From: Mycoplasmataceae bacterium
GTDB taxonomy: Bacteria > Bacillota_I > Bacilli_A > Mycoplasmatales > Mycoplasmoidaceae
Reading direction: 5' to 3'
Assembly (NCBI GenBank): GCA_031261045.1
Contig: JAISKE010000056.1
Coordinates: 1-10,782 of the forward strand
Length of the DNA: 10,782 bases
A program made the translations under genes and the position numbers. Position 1 is the first letter of the stretch, and each line of letters opens with the position of its first letter. Of the stretch, positions 1 through 9,191 are shown piece by piece. The notes under the pieces are model-generated. The model was not told the origin of the DNA. It worked only from the letters and a program-made list of their open reading frames with translations, and did no database searches.

Positions 1-11
1 CAAAAAGCTTG

Positions 12-1190
12 TTACTTTAATTTATCTTTAGCGATATTAATAATATCTTTAGATAATTTTCCGTTTACTTTACTGATGATTGTTTCCAAGTCGTTATTAG
101 CTGGAACGACAATATTTGGTTTAGCATCATCGAATAATTCACCAGAGACCAATTCTTCTTTATCAGTTAGGTTAGATAACGAAACACCAACCAAGCGGAC
201 ACTCTTGTCAAAAAAGGACGCTTGATATAGATTAATAACGTTCATAAAAATCTTGTCAAAATCTTTAGTTGTTTCGTTTAAAGAGAAGGATTTGTTATGC
301 AATTTCATGTCGGGAGTTTTAATCGATACTGAAATCGTTTTGCAATTCAATTTATGACGTTGTAATCGACGGACAACTTCATGGGTTAATTCCAACAGTT
401 TATCTTTAATCTCTTCATAGCTAGAAGTATCGTTCAAAAACGTTTCACTGGCGCCAATCGATTTTGGTTGGTTGTGGGAATAGTCTAATTGGTCTTCTCC
501 ATGACCATTAGCGTGGTAATAATGAACGATTCAGTTTTTATCTAGTAATTTCTCTAATAATGCTTTATTAGTATCCTTAGCAACGTCCCCAATGGTCCGA
601 ATTCCGTGTTCTTCCAGTAGGACGGCAGAGTTTTTACCAACTCACAACATATTTTCCACCGGTTGAGGTCATAATTTCTCTTTAATTTCTGACAATCACA
701 TGGTAGTAATTCCAAGTGGCTTTTTATAGTCACTTCCCATCTTCGCTAAGAACTTATTATTGGCCACTCCAATTGAACATTTTAAACCGGTCTCTTTTTT
801 GATGGCTGTTTGGATTTGTTCTGCTATTTTTACTGCCATCAAATTATTTTTGGTAAGACTAGTAATGTCAACATAACATTCGTCAATGGAAGCAATCTCA
901 ATATTGTTGGTAAATTTCTCAGCAATTGTTTGTAAAAAGCGATCAGCATATGTTTGATACAAATTAAAATGCGGGATCGCAATAATTACTCTAGGGCATA
1001 ATCGTTTAGCCATATAAATTGGCATTGCGGCTTTAATCCCAAATGAACGTGCTAAATAATTTGCTGAAGCTACGACTGAACGTTTAGTTTTTCCAGAGAC
1101 AATGATTGGCTTATTTCGATACTGCGGAAATTCTGCTTCTTCAACAGAAGCAAAATAGGAATTCATATCAACGTGTAAAATGTAACGCAT
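12..1190 (-). CDS. dinB: DNA polymerase IV (Y-family translesion polymerase)
   Basis: Error-prone Y-family polymerase that copies past damaged template bases in the cytoplasm. The 392-residue frame is continuous once TGA is read as Trp: minus-strand TGA codons fall at 696-698, 669-671, 642-644 and 531-533, all in frame. Residues 6-17 give HVDMNSYFASVE, with catalytic Asp8 and steric-gate Phe13. Residues 101-104 are SIDE, carrying the other two metal ligands, Asp103 and Glu104. SIGVANNKFLAKMGSDYKKP follows in the palm, then a helix-hairpin-helix thumb near 170-200 and the little-finger domain. SGELFDD near 348-355 is a plausible degenerate beta-clamp motif (inference). The ATG overlaps the tlyA stop by one base (TAATG) and I see no clear Shine-Dalgarno, so translational coupling to tlyA is likely. 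Family identity is certain. The exact damage role is inferred from the family. Confidence 0.96.
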
Positions 1191-1918
1191 TATTTTTTAT
1201 CCATATACAAAAGATATTCGGTGTTTTGTAGTTTGTTTCCTTTAATTGGTGATGGAATAACCCCAGTGATATGATAATGCAATGCTAAAGCATACTGCGT
1301 TACTTTATGAATTGCCTTCTCTTCTAATTTGGAATTTTTAACTTTGCCTTTATTTAATTCATTTGGTGACAGTTCAAATTCTGGTTTAATCAAGAAAACA
1401 CATCGGTAGGGATAAGAAATTAGTTTATCTAGTTTATCCATCAGTTTGGTTAATGAAATAAAAGATATATCTGCCACCACAATATCGATTTTTTCAGGGA
1501 TATCTTTATTAGTTAAATCTTTAAAGTGAGTTTTTTCTAACGAAATAACATTGGAGTTCTTTTTTAACGAATGATGTAATTGATCAGTTCCAACATCTAT
1601 AGCATAGACTAATTTAGCTCCATGTAATAAACTAATTTCGGTAAAACCACCAGTAGAAGCGCCAACATCTAATACAACTTCATTATGAAAATCAATCTTT
1701 CATTCATTAATTGCTGCTAGTAATTTATAAGCACCGCGAGAAACATATTCTTGAACTTTTACTTTAGTAATAACATCCTGTTCTTTAACTTCATAACTAG
1801 GTTTATCAACGGTTTTGTTATTTACTAATATCAAATTATTAACAATCGCATTTTTAGCCTTGTTACGAGTTTCATATCAACTATTATCAACCAAGTATTG
1901 GTCAAGTCTTTTTGTCAT
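1190..1918 (-). CDS. tlyA: TlyA family rRNA (cytidine-2'-O)-methyltransferase / hemolysin-like
   Basis: The 242-residue protein has an S4 RNA-binding domain (about residues 1-50, starting MTKRLDQYLVDNSWYETRNK) and an FtsJ/RrmJ-type methyltransferase domain. YVSRGAYKL is at 58-66, the SAM-binding loop DVGASTGGFT at 84-93, VADISFISL at 148-156 with Asp150, IKPEFE at 177-182 with Lys178, and SPIKGNKLQNTEYLL near the C-terminus. This is the order expected of TlyA, which 2'-O-methylates cytidines in 16S and/or 23S rRNA using SAM. In-frame TGA codons supply Trp14 and Trp73. The ATG at 1918 has no recognisable Shine-Dalgarno, and a GATAAT -10-like box lies only about 9 bases upstream, so the mRNA may be nearly leaderless. 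The gene shares a 55-base divergent intergenic region with the BI-1 gene and is the first gene of a tlyA-dinB unit. The older hemolysin name is historical; haemolysis cannot be inferred. Confidence 0.93.
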
Positions 1919-1926
1919 TTATACAT

Positions 1927-1932
1927 ATTATC
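1927..1932 (-). promoter_or_regulatory. Candidate -10 of tlyA-dinB
   Basis: The minus strand reads GATAAT, ending about 9 bases before the tlyA ATG. A start seven bases downstream would leave an almost leaderless mRNA, which agrees with the missing Shine-Dalgarno. There is no convincing -35, and the region is so AT-rich that chance matches are common. Confidence 0.35.
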
Positions 1933-1947
1933 TATATTTTTTTAATG

Positions 1948-1953
1948 TATAAT
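1948..1953 (+). promoter_or_regulatory. Candidate -10 (TATAAT) of the BI-1 gene
   Basis: A perfect TATAAT lies 20 bases before the ATG at 1974. Transcription starting near 1960 would still include the Shine-Dalgarno AGGA at 1965-1968. No good -35 is visible, which is common in Mollicutes. Confidence 0.5.
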
Positions 1954-1973
1954 TTTTTCATTACAGGACGAAT

Positions 1974-2783
1974 ATGGAACAAAATATATACAATAACGAA
2001 CAAACCTATAATCAACCAACACAACCCGCACAACAAGGACGTAAATTTAATACTAATCAAATGTCTTTATTGTCTCGAGCAATGTTGGCGGCTGGAGTTG
2101 GTTTTATTTTAATTGCTTTAGTTGGTTTAGGTTTCTTTTACTTAATGCTTAACACACCAGTAGACATTACATTAATGTGGGTTCTAAGCATTATTTTAAT
2201 CATTGTTGCGATGATCTTGTCAATGGTCATGACTTATAAACTACAAACCGCTTCTAAAGCACTAGTATTTAGTGTCTGAGCGGTTTATATAATTGCGGAA
2301 GGCATTGGCTTCGGTATCCTATTTGCGGCATTCTACGTGCAATTTACGGCTTCTAAGGCGATTTCTTACTTACTATTAATCTTCGCAGCTGGTGGATTAT
2401 CATTTTTAATTTGTGCTTTGATTGGTAAGAAGATGTCTCTACGTGCTACGATTGCTTTAGGCAAATGAGTTTGATATATGTCACTTGGTTTTATGGCTAT
2501 CATGTTTGTGACCTTTTTAGCGACTATCATCGTTTCTTTTACAACTAGTGGTGGGTTTATGGGGTCTGGCCTTTGATTAATGATTGTCGGCCTATCTACG
2601 ATCTTATTCTTCCTATATATGGTTTGAGACATGGCAATGATTTCCAAAATGCAAAGCTTTATGCAAATTAATGACAGCAAGTTTGCTTTTAATCTAGTAA
2701 TGTTCTTTGGTTGAAGACTATTGGTTGACTTAGTTGGTTTAGTTTGAAATATTGCATTATTAGTCTTAAGATTCGCTAGATAA
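1974..2783 (+). CDS. Bax inhibitor-1 / YccA family membrane protein
   Basis: This is a 269-residue integral membrane protein with a Gln/Asn-rich cytoplasmic N-terminus (residues 1-30) and seven predicted helices at about 36-59, 66-88, 97-122, 130-150, 167-189, 199-224 and 238-266. Two membrane aspartates, Asp219 (VWDM) and Asp252 (LLVDLVGLVWN), match the di-aspartyl pH/calcium sensor pair known in BI-1 proteins such as Bacillus YetJ. The C-terminal segment WRLLVDLVGLVWNIALLVLRF matches the family's conserved last helix in spacing. In-frame TGA codons supply most Trp residues. The start is set by AGGA at 1965-1968, five bases before ATG. By family this may be a pH-dependent calcium leak channel, but bacterial physiology is poorly known and the role here is inferred. 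It lies 70 bases upstream of recU in the same direction. Confidence 0.88.
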
Positions 2784-2788
2784 TTACG

Positions 2789-2804
2789 TTTATTTTAAAA
2801 TAAA
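2789..2804. repeat. 16-bp perfect AT-only palindrome between BI-1 gene and recU
   Basis: TTTATTTTAAAATAAA is self-complementary and is followed four bases later by a run of six T (2809-2814). It could form a weak AT-only hairpin acting as a partial terminator of the BI-1 gene, or be a chance product of base composition. No G or C supports the stem, so I do not call it a terminator. Confidence 0.3.
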
Positions 2805-2853
2805 GAAGTTTTTTGAAGATTTCATTGCTATTTATATAGTAGGGAGGTCTCTT

Positions 2854-3345
2854 ATGAAAGAACGTAATTATACTAGTGCTAATCGTGGTAGCTATGCGGA
2901 AACCTTAATTGATCGTACCTGTCAGTATTATCGAACTAATCATATAGCCATGATTGAGAAGCGAGAAGTACCTATTAAAATTTTAAAGCGTATTAATGAA
3001 AGCACCATCATCGGTAGATTAATGTCAAAGTCATTTGTTGATTACTTTGGATGTTATCATGTTAAACATTTTGAATTTGAAGTTAAGCAAACCAACGACT
3101 ATAACTTTTCGCTTGATATGATTAAACCGCATCAACTTAGATATCTTATTGAATGCGTACATTATGGTGTGGAATCATTTGTGGTGGTTTACTTTAGTGC
3201 TTATGATCAATTCTACAAAGTAACCACGATTTGGATTATGGAATGATTAAAGCATAATAAAACGAAAACTATCAAGCATGACATTATCGAAAAAGAATGG
3301 CAATTATTAGAAATTAAATATCCTGGTATTGTTGGTTTGATATAA
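2854..3345 (+). CDS. recU: Holliday junction resolvase RecU
   Basis: RecU cleaves four-way DNA junctions during recombinational repair and chromosome segregation, working with RuvAB in Gram-positives and Mollicutes. The 163-residue protein shows the family blocks in order: NRGSYAETLID at 10-20, DYFGCYHVKHFEFEVKQT at 63-80, then the HQLRYLIE helix and an FVVVYF strand. Asp63, Glu76 and Lys78 correspond to the metal-binding D...ExK active site of Bacillus RecU. It is shorter than the roughly 200-residue Bacillus protein, mainly at the N-terminus. One in-frame TGA gives Trp131, without which 32 C-terminal residues are lost. A strong Shine-Dalgarno, AGGGAGG at 2841-2847, fixes the ATG six bases later. 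A weak TTGAAG-16-TATAGT promoter overlaps this leader, so transcription may come from it or from the BI-1 gene upstream. Confidence 0.92.
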
Positions 3346-3349
3346 AAAC

Positions 3350-3371
3350 ACCACCGGTTTTCTCCGATGGT
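3350..3371. terminator. Bidirectional terminator between recU and the SWIB gene
   Basis: ACCACCGG (3350-3357) and CCGATGGT (3364-3371) form an 8-bp stem with a 6-base loop. Five A on the left become TTTTT for the minus strand, and ATTTTCTTTCTT follows on the plus strand. One position is C-A on the plus RNA but a G-U wobble on the minus RNA, so it should work better for the SWIB gene than for recU. Confidence 0.85.
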
Positions 3372-3395
3372 ATTTTCTTTCTTAGTTAAACTTAA

Positions 3396-3653
3396 TTATT
3401 TTAAGTTTTTGCTAATGAAGCTAGCTAATTCAAACATAGTAACTTGACTCTTGCCTTTGAATAAAGGTTTAAGTTTAGCATCTGCATTAATATTACGTTT
3501 ATTCTTCTTGTCTTGAAGGCCGTGTTTCTTAATGTATTCTCATGTTTTCTTAATCGCAGCAGATCTTGCTAAAGGTTTACTTCCAACGATTTCAGCAAGA
3601 ATTGCTGACGGTTGAAGGGGCTTTGTAAGCGCTGGGTTTAATTTTCGTGCCAT
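3396..3653 (-). CDS. Free-standing SWIB/MDM2 (BAF60b) domain protein
   Basis: This 85-residue protein is almost entirely one SWIB domain: KPLQPSAILAEIVGSKPLAR at 11-30, AAIKKTWEYIKKHGLQDKKN at 32-51, then KRNINADAKLKPLF and QVTMFELASFISKNLK. These match the SWIB pattern (L.P...L..I.G...L.R.....LW.YIK...LQDP.NKR.I..D..L...F), known from eukaryotic chromatin remodellers, from a domain fused to chlamydial topoisomerase I, and from small proteins in some other bacteria. Trp38 is a TGA codon, which hides the gene under the standard code. The minus-strand Shine-Dalgarno AGGAG lies about 10 bases before ATG. It has its own -10 and a shared terminator, so it looks monocistronic. It is very basic and sits beside hup, which suggests (inference only) a chromosome-associated role. 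The domain call is firm; the bacterial function is unknown. Confidence 0.88.
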
Positions 3654-3676
3654 TTTATTTTTCTCCTATGAACTAT

Positions 3677-3682
3677 ATTATA
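3677..3682 (-). promoter_or_regulatory. -10 box of the SWIB gene
   Basis: The minus strand reads TATAAT inside CATATAATATA, about 24 bases before the ATG and just upstream of the Shine-Dalgarno. The same 11-base core stands in front of hup. No -35 consensus is visible. Confidence 0.6.
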
Positions 3683-3720
3683 TGTCTTCTCTCATTATAT
3701 TCTTAAAAATGTGAGGGAAG

Positions 3721-3752
3721 TAAAAAGCCTGCGCCAACGCGTAGGCTTTTTA
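3721..3752 (-). terminator. Rho-independent terminator of hup
   Basis: TAAAAAGCCTGCG (3721-3733) pairs with CGTAGGCTTTTTA (3740-3752): a 13-bp stem with one G-U wobble and a six-base loop, with a T run on the minus strand. It begins 16 bases past the hup stop and separates hup from the SWIB gene. Confidence 0.92.
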
Positions 3753-3767
3753 AATTGATGGGTGAAA

Positions 3768-4058
3768 TTAGTTATTTGCAATGCCTTTGATACCTTTAGT
3801 AACAGAAAATTTAACAACACGTTTTGCAGGTATCTTAATCTCTTTACCAGTTTTTGGATTACGTCCCATACGCGCTTTAGTTTGCACTAATTTTAATTTA
3901 CCAATATCTAACATTTTAAAAGCGCCGTTATTTCTAACTTCTTTAATTGCTAAGCTGTTGAAGTCTTCTAATAATTTAATAATCTGAATCTTTTTAAGAT
4001 CTTTGTTACTATCAGCTAGTTTATCAATGATTTGATTTTTGGTTAATGTTTTAGGCAT
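3768..4058 (-). CDS. hup: HU family DNA-binding (nucleoid) protein
   Basis: HU is a small dimeric histone-like protein that bends and compacts DNA. The 96 residues show the family layout: a helical N-terminal half (TKNQIIDKL...LLEDFNSLAIKEV), the GAFKMLDIGKLKL strand segment at 45-57, then the DNA-binding arm KARMGRNPKTGKEIKIPAKR at 61-80 with the Arg66-Asn67-Pro68 tip that intercalates into DNA, and a short helix VTKGIKGIAN. The length is typical. The minus-strand Shine-Dalgarno GGAGTG precedes the ATG by about six bases. It is transcribed alone, with its own TATAAT promoter and a strong hairpin terminator, between dnaK and the SWIB gene. As the organism has very few nucleoid proteins of other kinds (family knowledge), this is probably a major one. 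Confidence 0.97.
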   Translation of the reverse strand: MPKTLTKNQIIDKLADSNKDLKKIQIIKLLEDFNSLAIKEVRNNGAFKMLDIGKLKLVQTKARMGRNPKTGKEIKIPAKRVVKFSVTKGIKGIANN

Positions 4059-4086
4059 GAGACACTCCGTTAAAATGTGGATATAT

Positions 4087-4092
4087 ATTATA
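4087..4092 (-). promoter_or_regulatory. -10 box of hup
   Basis: The minus strand reads TATAAT within CATATAATATATAT, about 29 bases before the ATG. The core CATATAATATA (plus strand 4084-4094) is identical to that upstream of the SWIB gene (3674-3684). No clear -35 is seen. Confidence 0.6.
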
Positions 4093-4111
4093 TGAATTAA
4101 TAAAAAGCGTT

Positions 4112-4137
4112 AAAAAAAGATGACGTGTGTCATCTTT
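4112..4137 (-). terminator. Rho-independent terminator of dnaK
   Basis: AAAGATGAC (4116-4124) and GTCATCTTT (4129-4137) form a perfect 9-bp stem with a 4-base loop. On the minus strand the stem runs into seven T. It lies 17 bases after the dnaK stop and overlaps the region just upstream of the hup promoter. Confidence 0.93.
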
Positions 4138-4153
4138 AGTTAAATTTGTAGTT

Positions 4154-5923
<1,770 letters not shown>

Positions 5924-5948
5924 CTATATATTTTTTAGTTACGTTAGC

Positions 5949-5978
5949 ATTATACAACAAAATTAGCACTCTACACAA
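5949..5978 (-). promoter_or_regulatory. dnaK promoter
   Basis: On the minus strand, TTGTGT (5978-5973) and TATAAT (5954-5949) are 18 bases apart. The -35 falls inside the CIRCE spacer, so bound HrcA would directly block RNA polymerase. Confidence 0.7.
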
Positions 5979-5989
5979 TAAAGTGCTAA
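5963..5989. promoter_or_regulatory. CIRCE operator (HrcA binding site)
   Basis: The left arm TTAGCACTC (5963-5971) and right arm AAGTGCTAA (5981-5989) flank a 9-base spacer. This is the standard CIRCE arrangement (TTAGCACTC-N9-GAGTGCTAA) with one substitution, the first base of the right arm (G to A). HrcA normally represses from this site until heat shock. It lies between divergent dnaK and hprK, about 90 bases from hprK. Confidence 0.93.
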
Positions 5990-6040
5990 TTATTTTTACA
6001 GTACTTTTGATTTATCATCTAAAAGATTAATTAGCAAAAG

Positions 6041-6068
6041 TTGTTTCATATATGATAATTACTATAAT
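6041..6068 (+). promoter_or_regulatory. Candidate hprK operon promoter
   Basis: TTGTTT (6041-6046), 16 bases, then TATAAT (6063-6068). A start near 6075 would fall inside the Shine-Dalgarno GGAG (6073-6076). An alternative GATAAT at 6054-6059, with TTAGCA at 6031-6036 upstream, would give a leader of about 15 bases and keep the ribosome site. Either could drive hprK-lgt-trxB-whiA. Confidence 0.45.
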
Positions 6069-6080
6069 TATTGGAGTATT

Positions 6081-7022
6081 ATGAAATTAACCAAATTTAT
6101 CCCTATTAAATAATTAATTGACAAATTTAACTTTGATGTTTTATATAAAGGTAGTAACCGTAACAAAATCTTAATTCCTAGTTTAAACCGTACTGGTGTT
6201 GAACTAGCTAGTAAGAATGTTGTATATGAAAATATTATTTCTGCGGTTTTGTGAAGTGGTAATGAAAGCAAATTTCTAGGCCAATTACGTAGTAAAAAAG
6301 CCGTATTGTCTGCGATGAGCAATGTATTAAAATTGACCCCACCTGTAATCATTATTACAAATGCTTTTAAACAAAAAGATTTATTAATGAAGTTAGCTCA
6401 TAAGTTTTCTACCACTATTTTATTTTCCACTATGCCTTCAGCTCAATTATATGTGACCGTTGCTGCGTGAATTAATGAACAAATGGCTGAATACACAACC
6501 GTGCACGGAACTTTAATTAGTGTATATGGTGTTGGAGTTTTAATTCAAGGTGAGTCTGGTATCGGTAAATCTGAAGTTGCACTAGAATTAGTTCGTAAAG
6601 GTCACTTATTCATTGCTGACGATGCTGTGGATGTTGCGGTTCTTGCTGACCGTTTATATGGTAAACCAAATGCCGTTGCAAATAAATTTATTGAAGTTCG
6701 TGGTTTAGGTATTTTAAATATTCCTAAAATGTTAGGGATTGAAAAAACTCAAGATTCATCCATTATTGATGTTGTAATTGAATTGGTTTTAGATGATAAA
6801 AAAACCATGAACTTTGAAAGACTAGGGACAAAACTACAACACGTTACTATTAGTAAAGTTAAAATTCCATATTACAAATTACCAATTAGCCCAGGCCGTA
6901 AAATGTCTGACTTAATTGAAACATCAGTGATTGATTTAAAATTAAAGCAACATGGTTATAGTTCGGCTGAAGACTATATTAGTAACTTTAATAAGGTAAA
7001 CCGTAAAAATGGACATAAGTAA
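6081..7022 (+). CDS. hprK: HPr kinase/phosphorylase with an in-frame TAA at codon 11
   Basis: HprK phosphorylates and dephosphorylates Ser46 of HPr, coupling sugar transport to carbon-source signalling. The frame from ATG 6081 has the normal N-terminal domain, His142 (VHGTLISVYGVGVL), the Walker A loop GESGIGKS at 157-164, IADDAVD, the family signature VRGLGILNI and the C-terminal LPISPGRKMSDLIE. TGA codons at 6252 and 6468 read as Trp. However, codon 11 (6111-6113) is TAA, which is a true stop in code 4. Related proteins have a KELIEQF-like sequence where this one reads K-stop-LIDKF, so a GAA-to-TAA change is the simplest explanation. Shine-Dalgarno GGAG at 6073-6076 points to the ATG before the stop. 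The next in-frame ATG is 6315, inside the N-terminal domain; ATT 6117 or TTG 6249 are other restart options. The rest is undamaged. Family is certain; whether it is expressed is not. Confidence 0.9.
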
Positions 7023-8241
7023 CGTTGAAATAAATCAACCCATCAAGTCTAATTCTCATGCTTTTCAAAAGAAGGATTATTTAACATGATTAATCATTTC
7101 ATTATCAATCATTATTGTTGTGCCAACACTAATGTTTGTATTAGTTAGCACACTAGGACGGGGAAACCCTTTAGATGATCACAGCGTAGCATTTCATATT
7201 GGTAGTTTATCAGTTGCCTGATATGGCATTATGATTTTCTTTGGTTTTGTATCGGCGATTGCTTTAGGTATTATTAAATTATGGAAATTATACAAATGTC
7301 CAATCGATCCATTTTATTGATTTTGCTTAATGGGAATACCGGCCGCAATTCTAGGCGCTCGTATTTGGTCTTGTGTTTTAGGCGCAAATCATGGCGGTAT
7401 AGCTTGGAGTGATTTTTTTAATTTTAGAGGTGGAGGGTTAGCTATTGAGGGCGGGGTAGTTTTCACAGTCATTGTAGCATGCATTTGATTTCCATTTATT
7501 TTAAAGCGACCTTCTTATCAGATTAGAGACCTAGGAGTGGAACCCAATATGGTTAGACAAGTGTCCATGTGGATGTATGTTGACGCTATTGTTCCAGCTA
7601 TTTTAATTGGACAAGTGCTAGGCAGATATGGTAATTATATGAATCAAGAATTACATGGTAGCGCAATGACCGGCTCGTGGGCAAACTTTATTTCATATTT
7701 ATTTCCATACATGAAAATTGATGGAGAAATTTGTAGACCACTATTCTTTTACGAAAGTTTCTTTAATTGATGAGGTTTAATTTTAATTTATGTTATTGGT
7801 GAGTTTATTCCAAAGAAAAAAGCTGGCGATTTAGGTATGGCATATTTCTTGTGATATGGAATCTTAAGAACAATTCTCGAGCCTTACCGAACAGATGGGT
7901 CGCATTCTATTGTAAACACCGTGTTCTCCATTGTGTGAATTGTAGTGGCGGTTATTTTAATTCCGGCTAACCATTTGTGATTTTGAAGATTAAGAATATT
8001 TCGAGTAAAATATATTATCTTTCATGGGACTGCATTAAAAATGCAAATTAAATCTAATGCTTCAAAGATTCAACGTTTAAGCAAACCAATAAAAAATTAT
8101 AGTCCTGAAGAAGCAAACGAAATTAAAACAAAATTAGATTTAGCACAAGCAAATAAAAGACAATTAGATGATAAATGAGCAGAATATCAAAGTCATCGAG
8201 TTCGTAGACCAAACGAAATGCTATATTACTTAGGGAGGTAA
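7009..8241 (+). CDS. lgt: Prolipoprotein diacylglyceryl transferase
   Basis: Lgt transfers diacylglycerol from phosphatidylglycerol to the lipobox cysteine of prolipoproteins in the membrane, essential for surface lipoproteins in Mollicutes. The 410-residue multi-pass protein has a first helix at about 25-48, GILYG-like WYGIMIFFGF at 71-80, RGGGLAIEGG at 140-149, the Lgt signature GRYGNYMNQE at 205-214, RPLFFYES at 243-250 and GDLGMAYFLWYGILRTILEPYRTD at 273-296 (shown here in part by its key G273, Y279, R287, E291 and R294). The usual GGL.(H/Y)GG has Glu147 instead. About 80 residues after the last helix (330-410) form a basic, charged, probably helical cytoplasmic tail beyond the usual length. 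Many Trp are TGA. The ATG overlaps hprK by 14 bases. The last codons, GGG AGG, double as the trxB Shine-Dalgarno. Confidence 0.95.
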
Positions 8242-8243
8242 AC

Positions 8244-9191
8244 ATGCCATTAGAAACATTAACACAAAGCGATTCAAATACATTCGATATTTTAATAATT
8301 GGTGGTGGCCCAGCTGCGTTAACGGCGGCAATTTATGGACGTTACGCTAATATGAAAGTTGGATTCGTTGAGAAAGATGTTCCCGGCGGTAAGATTGTTA
8401 ATATTCCTAAAATTATTAACTATCCTGGATTTTCTCAAATTTCTGGAGCTGACTTAGCATTGAACATGTACAATCAAGCTGTGGCGCTAGGCGCTCAATA
8501 TATTTATGGTAACGTAGTTAATATTTCCATGAAACACGGTTATCATGTAGCATTCTTAGACAATGGGGTCAACTATTTCGGTAAAGCTTGCATTATCGCA
8601 ACTGGAATTACAAACAAAAAATTAAATATTCCTGGCGAAGATCAATATAATCGCAAAGGTATTTCATATTGCGCAATATGTGACGGAACTTTAACAAAAG
8701 ATAAAATCGTTGCCGTGGTTGGCAATAATTGTGAAGCATTAGATGATGTTTTATATTTATCTTCAATTGCTACTCAGGTTTATTTAATTAATAAAGACAA
8801 AGAACTACCATCCTGCTTAGAGTCTGAAGGAATTAAAAACAACGCTAAAATTAAAATATTAAATGATACCACTTGTACACAGATTAAAGGTGATGACAAT
8901 AAAGTCACTGAATTAGTGGTTACCACTGCCGGTAAAACAAATTCATTCAAAGTAGAATATGTATTTATTAATGATGGCTCCAAAGGTAATGATAGTTTTA
9001 TTGATAATCTAAGTATTACTGATGAAGAAGGCAACATAACGGTTGATCAAGATAAAATGACGAAAATTAAAGGACTTTATGCCATTGGTGATATTTCTAA
9101 GAATCGAAATCGTCAAATAACCACGGCGACTAGTGACGGTACCATTGCATCGCTGTCCGCAATTAAATACATTAAAGAAACTTTTAAATAA
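8244..9191 (+). CDS. trxB: Thioredoxin reductase-like flavoprotein lacking NADPH signatures
   Basis: The family reduces thioredoxin using FAD and a redox-active disulphide. The 315-residue protein has the usual length. It has the FAD dinucleotide fold IIGGGPAALTAAIYG at 18-32, GGKI and NYPGF, ATG near 119-121, the active site CAICDG at 143-148 (Cys143, Cys146), and the second FAD motif AIGDISKNRNRQITTATSDG at 280-299. The NADPH domain is present but altered: the usual GGGDSA is GNNCEA (160-165), and the usual HRRDxFRA region reads NKDKELPS (183-190). Both phosphate-binding signatures are therefore lost, so the electron donor may not be NADPH. ATG 8244 is five bases after GGGAGG at 8233-8238 and two bases after the lgt stop. 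TrxB ancestry is sure; ordinary thioredoxin reductase activity is less so. Confidence 0.9.
   Translation: MPLETLTQSDSNTFDILIIGGGPAALTAAIYGRYANMKVGFVEKDVPGGKIVNIPKIINYPGFSQISGADLALNMYNQAVALGAQYIYGNVVNISMKHGYHVAFLDNGVNYFGKACIIATGITNKKLNIPGEDQYNRKGISYCAICDGTLTKDKIVAVVGNNCEALDDVLYLSSIATQVYLINKDKELPSCLESEGIKNNAKIKILNDTTCTQIKGDDNKVTELVVTTAGKTNSFKVEYVFINDGSKGNDSFIDNLSITDEEGNITVDQDKMTKIKGLYAIGDISKNRNRQITTATSDGTIASLSAIKYIKETFK

Noticed and set aside
2366..2680. 104-codon minus-strand open frame inside the BI-1 gene
   Set aside because: It is opposite a clear seven-helix protein with conserved residues; the frame is a by-product of the hydrophobic codons.
2813..2840. TTGAAG-16-TATAGT as a firm recU promoter
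   Set aside because: The predicted start would fall inside the Shine-Dalgarno, and AT-rich DNA gives such matches often. It is mentioned in the recU entry but not called.
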